A program made the translations under genes and the position numbers. Below, piece after piece: positions 49,151 through 60,622 of a DNA stretch of 64,000 nucleotides. The notes beneath the pieces are model-generated. The model ran no database searches. It was not told where the DNA came from and saw only the letters and a program-made list of their open reading frames with translations. This stretch comes from Hepsetus odoe (lineage: Eukaryota; Chordata; Actinopteri; Characiformes; Hepsetidae). Within the stretch, counting starts at the first letter, position 1, and each line of letters starts with the position of its first letter. The DNA lies in contig CM029376.1 of the NCBI GenBank assembly GCA_017165825.1, positions 17,246,886 to 17,310,885 of the forward strand. The letters are read 5' to 3'.

Positions 49151-49259
49151 GTGGGTGGTGGTGGTCTAGTGGTAGGATACCTCTGGATCAAGAAGTTGCA
49201 GACTGGAATCCCACCTCCAGCATTACCACCATTAGAAGTCACTCTGGATAAGAGCATAG
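49151..49259 (+). mobile_element. SINE family A, copy 3 (internally deleted)
   Basis: gggtggtggtggtctagtgg head, box B-like gactggaatcccacctccag, then a jump to tcactctggataagagcat. The central domain between the head and the tail is missing. Confidence 0.85.
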
Positions 49260-50802
49260 CAGCTTTATGGAACCAGTATACATTTTTTATGGATCAATGT
49301 ATACTTTATGGAACCAGTGAAACATCCACTACGAAATTTTGTTTATTCATTCACTTTACAACCTAAGAAGTGCAAAAAACGTTAAAATATGAACAACTTT
49401 TGTTAGGTTTAATGTTACTCTCTTTGTATTCCTCTTAGCTTAGATCTGTGTGTATGTACATATGGCTTTAAACATTACACGCTTGCTTAATACTTCTTTT
49501 ACAATTCCCAACTTAAATGCACACACAAGCATTCTCAGAAACACAAACAGACACGCACACACAGGCAGCCATCTAACGTGCAGACATCTAAATTACTGGG
49601 CTGACTGCTCTGGACAGGTTGATGGGATTTCTGTCAGCTTTGTTTTAGCCTATCTGCAGCACAGCTCATGTGTAGCTCATTACGTGCAAACGGAGAGGTG
49701 ACAGTTCTCTCTCTCTCACTCTGTCTCTTTCTCACACACACATACATGCATGCACACACACAAACACACACACACACACGTGCAATTAACACACTGTGAC
49801 AGTGCTGCCTTCTCTTCCACCACCTCCCACAGACCTCCTCTCACTCCAAATGGAGAGCCATCAGGACCTAATTTGGCTGAATTGGGTGGAACATACTGTT
49901 TCAGCAGACATGCATGTGCATTGCTTTCCATATGTGGCACTTTTTAACTTCAGCATAGCTTCATAGAACCCAGGTGCCTCTGTGCCAAAGCAATAAAATC
50001 CAGTAATTTATGGCTTTGGGCTTTTGCTCCCTGATACATTAGAACAGCACAGCAGCTGCCTGTTCTAATCGATACTTTTAGCAGAAAGAAAGTTGTAATA
50101 TTTACTCTGTTTCCATACTCTGGGCCATTTCTGAGTTGGGGGTAAAGGAATTCAATAGCTAGCGCTGCCTGAGGAGAATTTTTCAGATAGACTCACTGAG
50201 ATCCGTTCGGAAGGAGAAAACAAAATGGAATAATCGAATGGGATAAAGCAATCGACAGGCAGGAAGAAGCATGCACATGGGTATGCACAAATAAATGTCA
50301 AAATTCTTTCAAAAATGAGGAAAAAACTGGGTTTGAAGTTTATGAAAGTACAATCTATAGAACCCCAATTGAGCCAGACTTCCATTCATCTTTGCCAGAT
50401 CCAAATATGTGCTGTTTTAGAGCAGCAACATGAAGAACACGTGAAGAAAGCTTTAACAATTTCATTTTTGGCCCTGCTCAGATGGAGGAGTCTATGAGGC
50501 TACTGGGACCACTTTTTAGATATAGAAATCATTTTGGTGTTTAGTGGCCTGCAGCCTTTTACAGATGTTGTTCTTCTCCAACTTGGAAGCACATCTGCTC
50601 TTTGTAATGACTGGTAGAGCTTTCAAAGGGGCTGGATTATAAAAATTGTCAGTGTAATGACTGACATTATCTGCTGGTAAATACTCTGACAAATAGTTTA
50701 CCTGATTTAAGGAAAGGTGCCATTTTGATGGAAAGATTTTGGTTTTGTAAGGAAGCCCTAAATATATAGTTTAGCCCAAATGTACTCCTTCAGGAAAAAA
50801 AA
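49260..50802. other. Unique sequence, CA-rich patch, no gene seen
   Basis: CA-rich patch at about 49735-49785, flanked by TC-rich sequence. No gene recognised. Confidence 0.4.
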
Positions 50803-50921
50803 ATGATGATGATGATGATAACAACAACAACAACAACAACAATAATAATAGCAACATCATTATTAACAACACCATCAATTTATTGTCATTATTATTGTTG
50901 TTGTTGTTGTTGTTGTTGTTG
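50803..50921. repeat. Palindromic compound trinucleotide repeat
   Basis: (GAT)n, (AAC)n and (AAT)n up to 50850, a 37-bp spacer, then (ATT)n and (GTT)n from 50888 to 50921. The arms 50820-50849 and 50888-50917 are reverse complements of one another, so the locus can fold into a hairpin of about 30 bp. Confidence 0.93.
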
Positions 50922-52008
50922 TGCCTTTTCCTTTTTAATAGATAAAAATGTAAATGTGCACTTCCAGGCACATAAATGCATATAAACAGCACACTATTTA
51001 GATTAAATCATAATAAACAATAAATGGCAATAGGACAGATATCTGTGACAGCTATCAGATGTTATATTTTGCTAAATACACCACACAAATTCTAACTAAA
51101 CCTTTTCATTCAATGGCACTGCTTTAAAACTCACTCAAAACAACTGATATTATTATTTTAATATTTTGTCATGGCAGAGAAAAAATCAGTAATGCAAAAG
51201 CAAATGAACGAAATCTGAGCTGCATGGAAGAGTCATTGTTTACAGAGAACTTATTCTTGCATGTGTTTGTCAGTTGTGAAACATATGTTGGTGTAAGCAA
51301 CACATTGACACAATAATAAAAAAACCTGAAATAATAAGACTCTCAGAGTCTTAGCAACTCTTTTCAGTCTCTGCTGCTGTTCCCTCACAAACACTTGTTC
51401 AATTAGACTAAAAATAAGCACTATTAACTATTAACTATTGCCAAAACAGCTATTAAGCACAAGTTAAGAACTTTCTCGTGTGAGCAAAAAGCAGGAAGCT
51501 TTAGAAAATTACACAAAAAGCCAACTGCACTAAGTGCAATTTCATGTCTATTAGAGTTAAATTTGTGTCTGTACTCTTGTGCTTTCACTGTCACTTTAAA
51601 CTTCCACCTTTATCATTATTTTCATCTGAAAACTAACATTTAAGAAAAAGAAAACCCATAGCCAAAAAAAAACAACACTAAGAAAAGAAAATAGAAATAA
51701 TGGAAGCTTGGATAATGGATAAAGGTGGTACAAAAAATAACTTCAATAACATTTAATGGCTAATCTACCCAGAAATTAAATACATGAAAAGTTGCTCTCA
51801 GACGTTTGGACAGTACACTATATTATGCATTTGCTCAAAACTTGGAGATTGTGGCCAAAATATACTCTTCATTCATTCACTTTTTCTCATTTTCTGATTT
51901 AAAGATAATTATAATGACAACATGGATTGATTTGATCCTTAGTAAGAAGCAGAAAAGCAGAATCATTTTTTTTCCTCTGTGTAAAGGAATGTTGGAAATC
52001 TATCATTA
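50922..52008. other. AT-rich unique sequence, no gene seen
   Basis: No gene or repeat recognised. Confidence 0.4.
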
Positions 52009-52215
52009 CGTTTACATTTGCGGCATTTAGCAGACGCTCTTATCCAGAGCGAATTCCAGGTCCTAACTACAGGGACAGTCCCCCTGGAGCCCCCCAGGGT
52101 TAAGGGTCTTGCTCAGGGACCCAGTGGTGGTAGTGCTAGAGGTGGGATTCAAACCTGGACCTCTTGAGCCTTTGGTCCATAGGCAAGTACCCTACCACTA
52201 GACCACCACCACCCT
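52009..52215 (-). mobile_element. SINE family A, copy 4
   Basis: Minus strand: tail cgtttacatttgcggcattt then agcagacgctcttatccaga, central ggttaagggtcttgctcagg, box B complement gggattcaaacctggacctc, and head complement taccactagaccaccaccac. The head end runs into a short repeated accacc patch (52216-52240). Confidence 0.92.
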
Positions 52216-52505
52216 AGACCACCACCCACCACCTACCACCTGACTTCTTTATCCTGTCGCAGTTTACATCAGTCCATCCTCACATGAGTCTGATCTAATG
52301 TAATTTCTCAATGTTTGCACATTACATTATCATATGATTCAGGGTTCTCTAGAGGTATTCAGACCAGCAGCGGGGAGGAGGAGAAACCATAGTGTTCTTG
52401 TAGTCTAATCAATACTCCACTTAATGGATCAATCCAGGGGCTTCTTCAAAGTAGCCTGCTCTGTTAAAAGAATGAGACATGGGGAAATGAGACCCTGAGT
52501 TGGTT

Positions 52506-52510
<5 letters not shown>
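52216..52510. other. Unique spacer, no gene seen
   Basis: Starts with a short ccacc-rich patch, then unique DNA. Nothing recognised. Confidence 0.35.

Positions 52511-52537
<27 letters not shown>
52511..52537. repeat. (TG)n microsatellite
   Basis: About 13 TG units. Confidence 0.93.
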
Positions 52538-52749
52538 CTTTTCCCAAAGGCATGGTCTGTTTAACCTTGTCCTAACTGAATAGCTAGTCACATAACCGAG
52601 TAGCACTGCACATTTAACTAAATCTCTAATTAAATACAAGGACATTACAGTTTAAAGGTATTCATTTATGCCTGTAAAGAAATATAAATGAGGCTAATAC
52701 TAATTTCTCTTTTTGCCATTAAATGTTTTGCAGGTATTTTTTAATATTG
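52538..52749. other. Unique spacer, no gene seen
   Basis: AT-rich spacer between the TG repeat and SINE A copy 5. Nothing recognised. Confidence 0.35.
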
Positions 52750-52960
52750 GCTGGTGGTGTTTTTAGTGATAGGGTACTTGCCTATGGACCTATGGCTCAA
52801 GAGGTCCCAGGTTTGAATCCCACCTCTGGCACTACCACTGGGTCCCTGAGCAAGACCCTTAACCCTGAGTTGCTCCAGGGGGACTGTCCCTGTAATTAGG
52901 ACATGCAAGTTGCTCTGGATAATAGCGTCTGCTAAATGCCATAAATGTAAATGTAAATAA
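52750..52960 (+). mobile_element. SINE family A, copy 5 (near full length)
   Basis: Head gctggtggtgtttttagtga (box A mutated), box B ggtttgaatcccacctctgg, central cctgagcaagacccttaacc, ggactgtccctgtaattagg, and tail tagcgtctgctaaatgccat with aaatgtaaatgtaa. Only the box A region is damaged. Confidence 0.92.
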
Positions 52961-53082
52961 TTTTGAAACACAAAAAAATAAAAAGGTTCGATTCAGTGAA
53001 GATGACGTAAAGAATTGTGAAAACCTATGCAGTGTTGGAAGAAATAAAATAACACAAAATGGCTTTTACACACATAAAAAAA
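52961..53082. other. AT-rich spacer
   Basis: Short AT-rich spacer leading into the AT repeat. Nothing recognised. Confidence 0.35.
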
Positions 53083-53121
53083 ATATATATATATATAGAT
53101 ATATAGATATATATATATATA
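53083..53121. repeat. (AT)n microsatellite
   Basis: Interrupted AT repeat directly abutting the left end of Tc1-like element T2. A TA-rich target is what this superfamily uses. Confidence 0.93.
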
Positions 53122-54214
53122 ACCATTCAAAAAATGAAAGGAACACTTCTAATCACAGTAAAGTATCAAGTCAGTTAAACTCCTGGGATTTGATCAGTTA
53201 AGTAGCAGAGGGGTCGTTACTCAGTGTCGGCTGTTTTGTTCTTAATGAAATTACCAACAGCTGAAAAAGGAGCAATGTCAGACGCACCCCAAATAGTTGA
53301 AATGGTTTTGCAGGCAGAGGCCACAGACAGTTTTTATTTTTTTGATCAGTTTTTCAGTAGTTTTGCATTTGACTAGGGTCAGTGTCACTACTGGTAGCGT
53401 GAGGTGATACCTGGACCCTGCAGAGGTTGCATAGGCAGTCCAATCCACCAGGATGGCACATCAATGCATGCCATTTCCAGAAGGTTTGCTGTGTCTCCCA
53501 GCACAGCAACATTGCTCAGCATGATCGGTTTGGTGGTGGGTCAGTGTTGGTCTGGGGAGGCATATCCGCTGGAGGGACACACAGACCAGTTCAGGAGCAG
53601 GCAATGGCACCCTGATGGCACATTAGGTATCGGGATGAAATCCTTAGACCCATTGTTAGACCCTTCGCTGGTGCAGTGGGTCCTGCGTTCCTCCCGTGCA
53701 TGAAAATGGCTGGCCCCATGTGGCAAGAGTATGCAGGCAGTTCCTGGAGGATGAAGGAATTGATTCCAATGAACATCTCTGGGACATCATGTTTAGGTCC
53801 ATCCAATGCCACCAGGTTGCACCTCAGACTGTCCAGGAGCTCAGTGATGCCCTGGTCAGGATCTGGGAGGAGATACCCCAGGACACCATCTATCATCTCA
53901 TAAGGAGCCTCGATATTTTCAGGCATGCATACAAGCACATGGAGGCCATACAAACTACTGAGTATCATTTTATTGCTGCAATGATATTTCAGCAATTAGA
54001 CTAGCTCCGCCAGTTCTTCAGTTTATTGGTGACTTTAATTAGGTTCCTGTAGGTTGACTTATTTTTCATTTTCATCTCATCAAATGATGTGGCAATCTTT
54101 GTTCCTAACACATTAGACATTCCATATCAGGCATGAATATCCAGAAAGATTTTTTTCCAGTTGAGATCCGATGTGTTTTCAAAGTGCTACTTTTATTTTT
54201 TTGAGCAGTGTTTT
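53122..54214 (+). mobile_element. Tc1-like transposon with both ends (T2)
   Basis: The left end ccattcaaaaaatgaaagg with aacactt is matched in reverse at the right end by aagtgctacttttatttttt then tgagcagtg (54182-54210). These are diverged terminal inverted repeats. The length of about 1.1 kb is shorter than a complete 1.5-1.6 kb member because the interior is deleted. The left end sits inside the AT repeat, fitting insertion at TA. The transposase is dead (see 53430-53960). Confidence 0.9.
53430..53960 (+). pseudogene. Tc1-like transposase pseudogene (in T2)
   Basis: Recognisable blocks, in different frames: AISRRFAVSPS (53470-53502, part of the DNA-binding helix-turn-helix region), QHDRFGGGSVLVWGGIS (about 53517-53567), HVARVCRQFLEDEGID (53716-53765), NEHLWDIM (53765-53790) and APQTVQELSDAL (53818-53855). 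The first block joins the second directly, so roughly 100 residues including the first catalytic Asp are deleted. In the VHDN block the second Asp is Glu (VHEN, about 53695). The PPRSPDLNP stretch before the third catalytic residue is deleted. This copy cannot make active transposase. Confidence 0.9.
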
Positions 54215-54564
54215 CAAATGATAGTGGAATATTTGTCTTCAAGCAAATCAGAAGTGGCTAAAGCGCACTAATTGTTTGACTAGCTATAAAATAACATATA
54301 TCCTCCCCATAGTAAAGAATGATTGCATAAATATGCAAGTATCTAAATTTTCTGAATTTGTCTCTAAGTCTAATTAAAATACATATTTAAGGATACTAAA
54401 GAACCCTTCTTATCCTAAAGGTTTAACGAAAGAAAACAAGTCTTTATTTCCCCAAATGTACTGCTATGTCTTTCTACATTAAAAATGAGACCAAATTTGG
54501 AACACTTTGGAGGCTTTTACCCTCTTGTGGCACTCGTTTCATTTAGAGCCATGTTTACGCTCTT
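54215..54564. other. AT-rich spacer, no gene seen
   Basis: Unique AT-rich DNA between elements T2 and T3. Confidence 0.4.
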
Positions 54565-55375
54565 GATTTGGAAAGATGTTAGATTTATAACACCACCTAC
54601 CAAATATGTAGTTACCCCTGCCAACAAAACAGCTCTTACCCATCCAGGCATGGACTCCACAAGACCTCTAAAAGTGTGTTGTAGTATCTGGTACCAAGGA
54701 CATCCCATAGATGCCTGGTCATTTTGAGCTCTGGGGAAGGTGATGCCAAGTCAACACCTTGACTTTGTTGTTATTTTCTTTAAACCACTCCTGTTTTTAC
54801 AATGTAGCAGGGCACATTAACAATCTTAAAAAAAGACACTGCCATTATGGAATAGGGTCACCATGAAAGGGTGTTCTTGGTCTGTAGCAATGCTTACATA
54901 GTTGGCTCACATCAGTAAGATCCACATTATTATTCTTAGCATTTTACTTCTTCTTATAGTGCATATTAGTGTCATCTTTTCCTCAGATGAGCAAGATCAC
55001 ATACCCAACTGTACAAATGATGTGAAGGAAACATGAATTATCTGAACAGGTCCTTACTCACTTGGACACAGGGTTAACAAGGAGATTATTTCTACCAGTC
55101 TGCCACACAGCCATTTTCATTTCCCATGCTTTGTGATGACCCCCACGGCCTTGGGTGCCTGTGGATCATACTCGAAACACCCAACAAAGCCTGGTGTTTT
55201 GAAGATGCTCTGACCTAATGTCTAGCCAACATCATTAAGCTCCGGTAAAAGTTGCTTAGATTTTTATATTTGACTATTTTTCTTGCTTGCATTGTACAAA
55301 ATATCAAGAGCTGAAGGTTTATGTGCTGTCTGATATATCCCACCTCTCAAAAGGTGGTAATTCCTTTGGATTAAT
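54565..55375 (-). mobile_element. Degenerate Tc1-like transposon (T3)
   Basis: Minus-strand transposase remnant. 54643-54681 encodes QHTFRGLVESMP, the C-terminal block. Just upstream, the position of the third catalytic Glu in the PIEHLWD block reads TRHLWD (about 54705-54735), so Glu is replaced by Arg. At 54811-54827 the second Asp (DNAPCH block) is replaced by Val. Internal deletions remove most of the N-terminal half. The minus-strand 5' end region tatatcccacctctcaaaag at 55330-55375 resembles the family's non-coding end. It is related to the fragment at 61385-61570. Confidence 0.88.
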
Positions 55376-55379
55376 GCAC

Positions 55380-55620
55380 TGGTTCGGGACTAGGCATCAT
55401 GGTTGGAAGGTCATGGGTTTGAGTTCCAGACCAATATGATGCCCTGAGGTATTCTTGAGCCAGGTACAATCCCCACTGTTGCTCCCTGTGTGCGGGATAT
55501 GGTACCCCACTGCTGCACTTCAGTGTTTGGGTTAAACGCAAAGAAACTTCTCATTATAGTTCATTGTGTGCTGTGCTGTGTCTTCACAATGACAACATAG
55601 TCGCTTTCACTTTTCACTTC
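55380..55620 (+). mobile_element. SINE family B, copy 8
   Basis: Head diverged (ttcgggactaggcatcatgg), then ttggaaggtcatgggtttga, tgccctgaggtattcttgag, tgctccctgtgtgcgggata, and tail ctgtgctgtgtcttcacaat then cgctttcacttttcacttca. It abuts the end of T3. Confidence 0.82.
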
Positions 55621-56525
55621 ACCTTTGAGTGGCTTTGATTTTGTGGTTTATTGGTGTATATGTTATATTTAGGGGCTGCATTTTTGTGAGAGAGTGGTTC
55701 ATACACTGCAACATGGCTGGAGTTTTTAATAACCTGAGTGTTGGCCCATAGCTGGCCTGAAAAAACTGTTCAAACCAAAATACAGCCAGCAGTGTCCTGT
55801 ACAGAAACAAATACAGATGAAGGACTAGAAGAGGGCTACCATAACCGTGCAGCATTAGACAAACTATCAATAACTTACAGCTGTAAGGGTGGACCATAGT
55901 GTAATAAACTGATACAGAATTTCTGAAAACACACATTGTGCAGCAGACAAACACTAATGGGCCATTTTAGTGCTAACAGATGTGATATTATTCCAGTGTC
56001 TCAACTGGCTAAAATGTGCTTTTATTTATTTTAGATTATGTGTTCTGTACTAGGAAAAAGAAGTATTTTAATTAAATAGTCTAATATAGGCAACTGGAGA
56101 AGCTGCAGCAATCAAGATGTGAGCCTTTAGTGTATTGCCCAATTATACTGAAGTATACAGTGTTAATAGATGGAATTTAATAATTAATCAGTAGATGCAA
56201 TATTGCATTTTGTATAGTCTTTTCAAGTCCTCGACATGATATGTGCTTTATTTTGTGGTTTTCTAAATTATAAATTATTACTTAGTATGGACACGCAAAA
56301 GTGGCATAGACAAACATAGAACAATAATTCAGGAACCCTGAGGGTAAATGCAAGATTCAAAGTAGCCTATTCAATGTAATTTTTTGAAGTGTGTACACAA
56401 TCAAGTTTCTAAGGCATCATCAGGCAAAATGAAAATCAGTTCTCACGTTGATACCTTATTTGATAGAAATGTAAAGTCATAAAATTGTAATTTAATAGTG
56501 AATGTCCAAATAAGTGTATACATAT
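55621..56525. other. AT-rich unique sequence, no gene seen
   Basis: A 111-codon minus-strand frame (55619-55954) has no recognisable domain and starts at the SINE edge. Confidence 0.4.
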
Positions 56526-56651
56526 TCAGTCAGTCATTTTCTACCGCTTGTCCCAAACGGGGTCACGGGGGAGTGCTGGAGTCCAACCAAGCGCACACAG
56601 GGCAAGGACGGGGGACACACCCTGGACAGGTCGCCAGCCCATCGCAGGGAG
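56526..56651 (-). repeat. Dispersed repeat family C, copy 2, fused to SINE B
   Basis: cagtcagtcatt start, gtcccaaacggggtcacggg, accctggacaggtcgccagc, cccatcgcaggga: closely similar to 1092-1234. Instead of ending as copy 1 does, it passes at about 56651 straight into SINE B sequence. Confidence 0.8.
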
Positions 56652-56771
56652 GAGTGAGACGGAGACGGCACCTTGCTCAAGGGTACCTCAGGGCAACCTA
56701 TTGGGAAGGGGTCGAACCCCGATCCTCCGATCATGTGGCCAACGCCCTAACCACTAGGCCACTGCTGCCCC
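56652..56771 (-). mobile_element. SINE family B head, copy 9, fused to repeat C
   Basis: Minus strand, right to left: head complement aaccactaggccactgctgc, box B complement gggtcgaaccccgatcctcc, and gcaccttgctcaagggtacc. The B tail is absent. At the point where B should continue past actgctccc, the C module begins. The unit therefore reads B head then C tail on one strand. Confidence 0.85.
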
Positions 56772-56776
56772 TATAC

Positions 56777-56965
<189 letters not shown>

Positions 56966-57236
56966 GCTTCTTCTTTTTCTTCTTCTTCTTCTTCCAGCTG
57001 CTTCCTTTACGGGTCGCCACAGCAAATCAACTGTTTACATTTCTTCCTGTCATCTACATCTTCCTCCTTCAAACCAACTGTCTGCATGTCCTCTCTCACC
57101 ACATCCATAAACCTCCTCTTTGGTCTTCCTCTTTTCCTCTTTTCCAGCAGATCAATCCTCAACATCCTTCTCCCAATATAACCCTTATTCATGTCCAAAA
57201 CTGTGCAACCTTGCTGTTGCTGTCATTCCAAAACAT
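56966..57236 (-). mobile_element. RTE-like LINE 3' end (G3)
   Basis: The (CTT)n tract at 56966-56994 is the GAA-type tail of a minus-strand LINE. The frame at 57007-57198 reads GYIGRRMLRIDLLEKRKRGR then PKRRFMDVVREDM, the best-kept C-terminal motif of this family in the window. 5'-truncated at about 57236. Confidence 0.9.
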
Positions 57237-57369
57237 TTTTTTAAATACCTAGCTATAAATTGCTAGCTGCCCTTTACTTTGATTGAGCTTTTCTTAAAAA
57301 TTTGAATGACAATGCACATATATTTCAATTTAAAGAACTTATTAAAATGTCAAAATACAGACAAGAGCA
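57237..57369. other. AT-rich spacer
   Basis: Short AT-rich spacer after LINE G3. Nothing recognised. Confidence 0.35.
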
Positions 57370-57640
57370 TTTTTCTTAATGCAATGGTTTGCACTATTGC
57401 CTCAAGATCAGAAGCTCTTGGGGTTCAATTCATGGGTCCTTTTAGTACTGAGTCTGCATGTTTTTCTGTTTCTGTTGGGAGCTCCAGTTTCCTCCCAGAA
57501 ATAAGAGGAGTGTCAAATGAGATGCTAAATCATCTCTAGTTGTGACTGCTTGTCTGTCTGCTTTGTAGACCTGTCTAGGCTATTTCTTTACCTTTCACCC
57601 TATAATGGGCTAGGTGCCAGCATTCCCTATGATGCTAAGC
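57370..57640 (+). repeat. E-family dispersed repeat, copy 8 (decayed)
   Basis: Plus-strand remnant: ttgcactattgcctcaagat, box B-like ggggttcaattcatgggtcc, gagctccagtttcctcccag, gagatgctaaatcatctcta, then accctataatgggctaggtg. Follows the E block order but is strongly diverged. Confidence 0.5.
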
Positions 57641-59508
57641 ATAGTATATGTACATGTATATATCATATAAGCATGCAGCAACATACCTCAAAAAAATATC
57701 TTTACAGGGAAAAAAACAAAAGTTCAACAGTTTGTATGTTAACAGAGCAGGATGTTTTTCTTCACCATTTAAGATTGTTGCTTTTGGTCTGTTCATCATA
57801 AAATTTTAACACAGTGTAAACAACAGCTGTGGGATTCCGTAGACTGCCATTCTTTGTTAATAAAACCAACAACAAAATAAATCTCACAAATGTGTAATGC
57901 ATAATTCCCACATCTAGCTCAGTATCATGGGTCCGAAGATGGTAATTACAACATTCCAGGTACAAAGTATTGAAAGAGGCAAGAACTTGCCATGAGAACA
58001 AAGATCATGTCAAAGAAGGAGGAGGCAATAGCCCATAAGAACGAATACCTCTTTGATCTTTAATTGGAAATACTTCCTCAAAGCTGATGAAAATTTCACC
58101 ATGGCAGGGATCCATGGATTTGTGGGATGAGTGAAGGTGTGAATCTTCAGACAGGAGAAAAGACGAGGAGAAAAGCAGAGGGAGAGAGGAAAGAGCAGAG
58201 GGTTAGGAGAGGCACACTGACTTATACATCAGAGGAGCCATGAGGGGAGGGGGGTACTAGAGGGAGTGTCCAGAGTTTTAATATTCCTCAACAATGATTT
58301 ATTTACCCACCTCATGGCATCGCTTGCAGGATGAAAAGCATTCACTCTCCTAAAAATAAACGATGTTTTCCTAGCTGCAACATGAAATGGACTGTAAGTT
58401 TCTTCAAACAGAGGGCTAACCAGAACGGCCTGCTTGCCAAGCGGCATATACAGAGCATGCACACAGTGTGAGCAACCCAACAGTGTTGAGCGTGGTTTGT
58501 TGTTTTATTGCTAACAACAAAGAACAAGAGCACAGCTTATTAACAGAAATAATAGCCTGTTTTCTTGTATATAGGTCCAACAAATCAAATGGTATTGGCT
58601 GTTGAGGGGATCCAAAAGAGCACCGCAGATGAGACATGGACAAAATGTGACTCAGGGCTATTTTTGTGCTTTATTTTTTGTGACCGTATCTGACCATCAG
58701 CACATTTTCTCCCTCATTGTTTAGGTTCTGGAGGCCTATACAGGAACCGTTCAAAGTGAGAGAAGCTCCAAAAAACAAAAACAACAAAAAAAAGCCCCCC
58801 GAAAGAGATGAAATAAATCTGTGCAGCAATTACAGCTTTGGTTGTTTTTTCATTTGAGTGGTATCAGCATCAGCATGGTGCCTCATTCATCTCCCTACAA
58901 TCCCTCATTCAGAACCACAAACCAGCACAGGCAAAAGAGTCAGGCTCAACGGCAGTCGAAAGAACAAAGCAACGCAGAAAACAACAACATCAAGACCTCC
59001 TTGACGGACCGCATTGTGATAAATGCAAACAAATTTTGGCACAGAGCGGAAAGAGCTTGTAAAACCAGCGAGAGGAAAACAAAAGCAAGAACAAGACAAG
59101 GAATATATAAAATGTTTGTACTTTTGTGTTAGGGGGTCTTTTGCTGGGAAATAATGGAAAAAGGCAGTCAGTGGGGAGGGGAAACAAACAGAGGAGTGAT
59201 ATGTTGAGTTGTGAAAGAGCTTAATACCTCTAATGGCTGCCTGAAAGGCCCTGGGTACTCTATTTGGCTCTGTAGTTACTTAAGAAAGGAGTTTAGGGAA
59301 ATAGTGTCCTATGAATGTTAATGGAGGAATAATTACAAAACTCCCCTTTCTTAGACAATGGAGCTACTGAACATTCAACCCTTATTAAGATGCAAATAAA
59401 CTCATCTGAAAATCCCACCAGAGAGACAGCATGAGGAATGGAGAAAATGGAGAGGTCTAAGGAAAAAAAAGCAAGATAGTGAGAAGAAAGAGAAGAGAAA
59501 CAATAGAA
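57641..59508. other. Unique sequence, no gene seen
   Basis: No gene recognised. The 103-codon plus frame at 58821-59132 overlaps minus-strand frames and shows no domain. The region 58830-59060 is conserved-looking. Confidence 0.4.
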
Positions 59509-59529
59509 AGAGAGAGAGAGAAGCAAGAG

Positions 59530-59584
<55 letters not shown>

Positions 59585-59587
59585 GAG
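59509..59587. repeat. (GA)n microsatellite
   Basis: Imperfect GA repeat with aagcaagaggc and gcgaga interruptions. Confidence 0.95.
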
Positions 59588-59881
59588 CACATACAGAGGC
59601 CCAGATGTCTGATAATTCAGAGTTACAAGCAGAGAATGTGAGTGGGATGAGTGCAGCAGGCCATCATAATGTTCAAATCTAGGAGAACTCCTCAGTGAGA
59701 AATGCATGCCTCTGAATACAAGAGCTTAATTGAAATTCAACAATAATTAATATCCAGGGAGAGGTTCAGTGAAGGATGCTGCCCTTTTTATTCAACCCAT
59801 TTCACCACTAGCCATTAAAACATTCCCATTGACAGGATAATTACTGTGTTTTGTTTTTGTTTTTTTGCATGCGTACGTGCA
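59588..59881. other. Unique spacer, no gene seen
   Basis: Unique DNA between the GA and GT repeats. Nothing recognised. Confidence 0.35.
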
Positions 59882-59908
59882 TGTGTGTGTGTGTGTGTGT
59901 GTGTGTGT
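59882..59908. repeat. (GT)n microsatellite
   Basis: About 13 GT units. Confidence 0.94.
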
Positions 59909-60622
59909 TTGTATTAGTCAATGCAGACATAACTCCATGGAAATATTATCATGAATTGATAATTGTCTTCTTGCTTTAAAGGGCATTTTTTTTTTTTTCT
60001 GAGGGGAAGAGAAAGAGGTCATCTGCTCAGCAATATTCAAAAGGTAAACACTCAATGAAAATCAGCTCCTTGCAGTAATTTAACATGATGCAAAGCATTT
60101 AGCATCCATAACAGTCATCAAGGGCCTCCCAGCTGAGTGTACAAAGCTTTGTACAGCAAATACGAACTTTTCTCGCTTTTGCCATGTGGCTGCATGTAAA
60201 TTAGCCCTTGACCTTTTCCAAATGAGAAGAAATAATCCTATCATCCCATTTGATATCAGTAATGATCTGTATCTTTTTCATTACCCTTTCCACTTACACT
60301 TTCAGTAGAACCTGAAAGCATTTTACATGTAATAAAGCATGTTCAAAATAGCATGACTTAACTAACTTTGCAGACTTTGCAGACTGAAGCTACGTCTGAG
60401 CCAGTGATTGGTTCCTGAACATCTAAGGCTCATTAAGCAACATGGGAAGTGAAAGTTAGTTCATTTGGTCTGATCCCACAAAACCACTGTCACACAAATT
60501 AATGCCGACCATGACAGAAAGCTGATGGGGAAGCATAGCCTAAAACCATTCAGCGAACCCATGCGATGAACATTTAAGCATCAAAGCAAAACCATGAAGC
60601 AATGGAAGAACATAATCACATA
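59909..60622. other. Unique, conserved-looking sequence
   Basis: After a T run at about 59988-59999 the block 60060-60310 has no repeats or credible frames. It has several short AT-rich homeodomain-like cores. Candidate conserved non-coding DNA only. Confidence 0.35.

Noticed and set aside
58821..59132. 103-codon Gln/Lys/Arg-rich frame
   Set aside because: Composition follows an A-rich stretch. It overlaps other frames on both strands, with no recognised domain.
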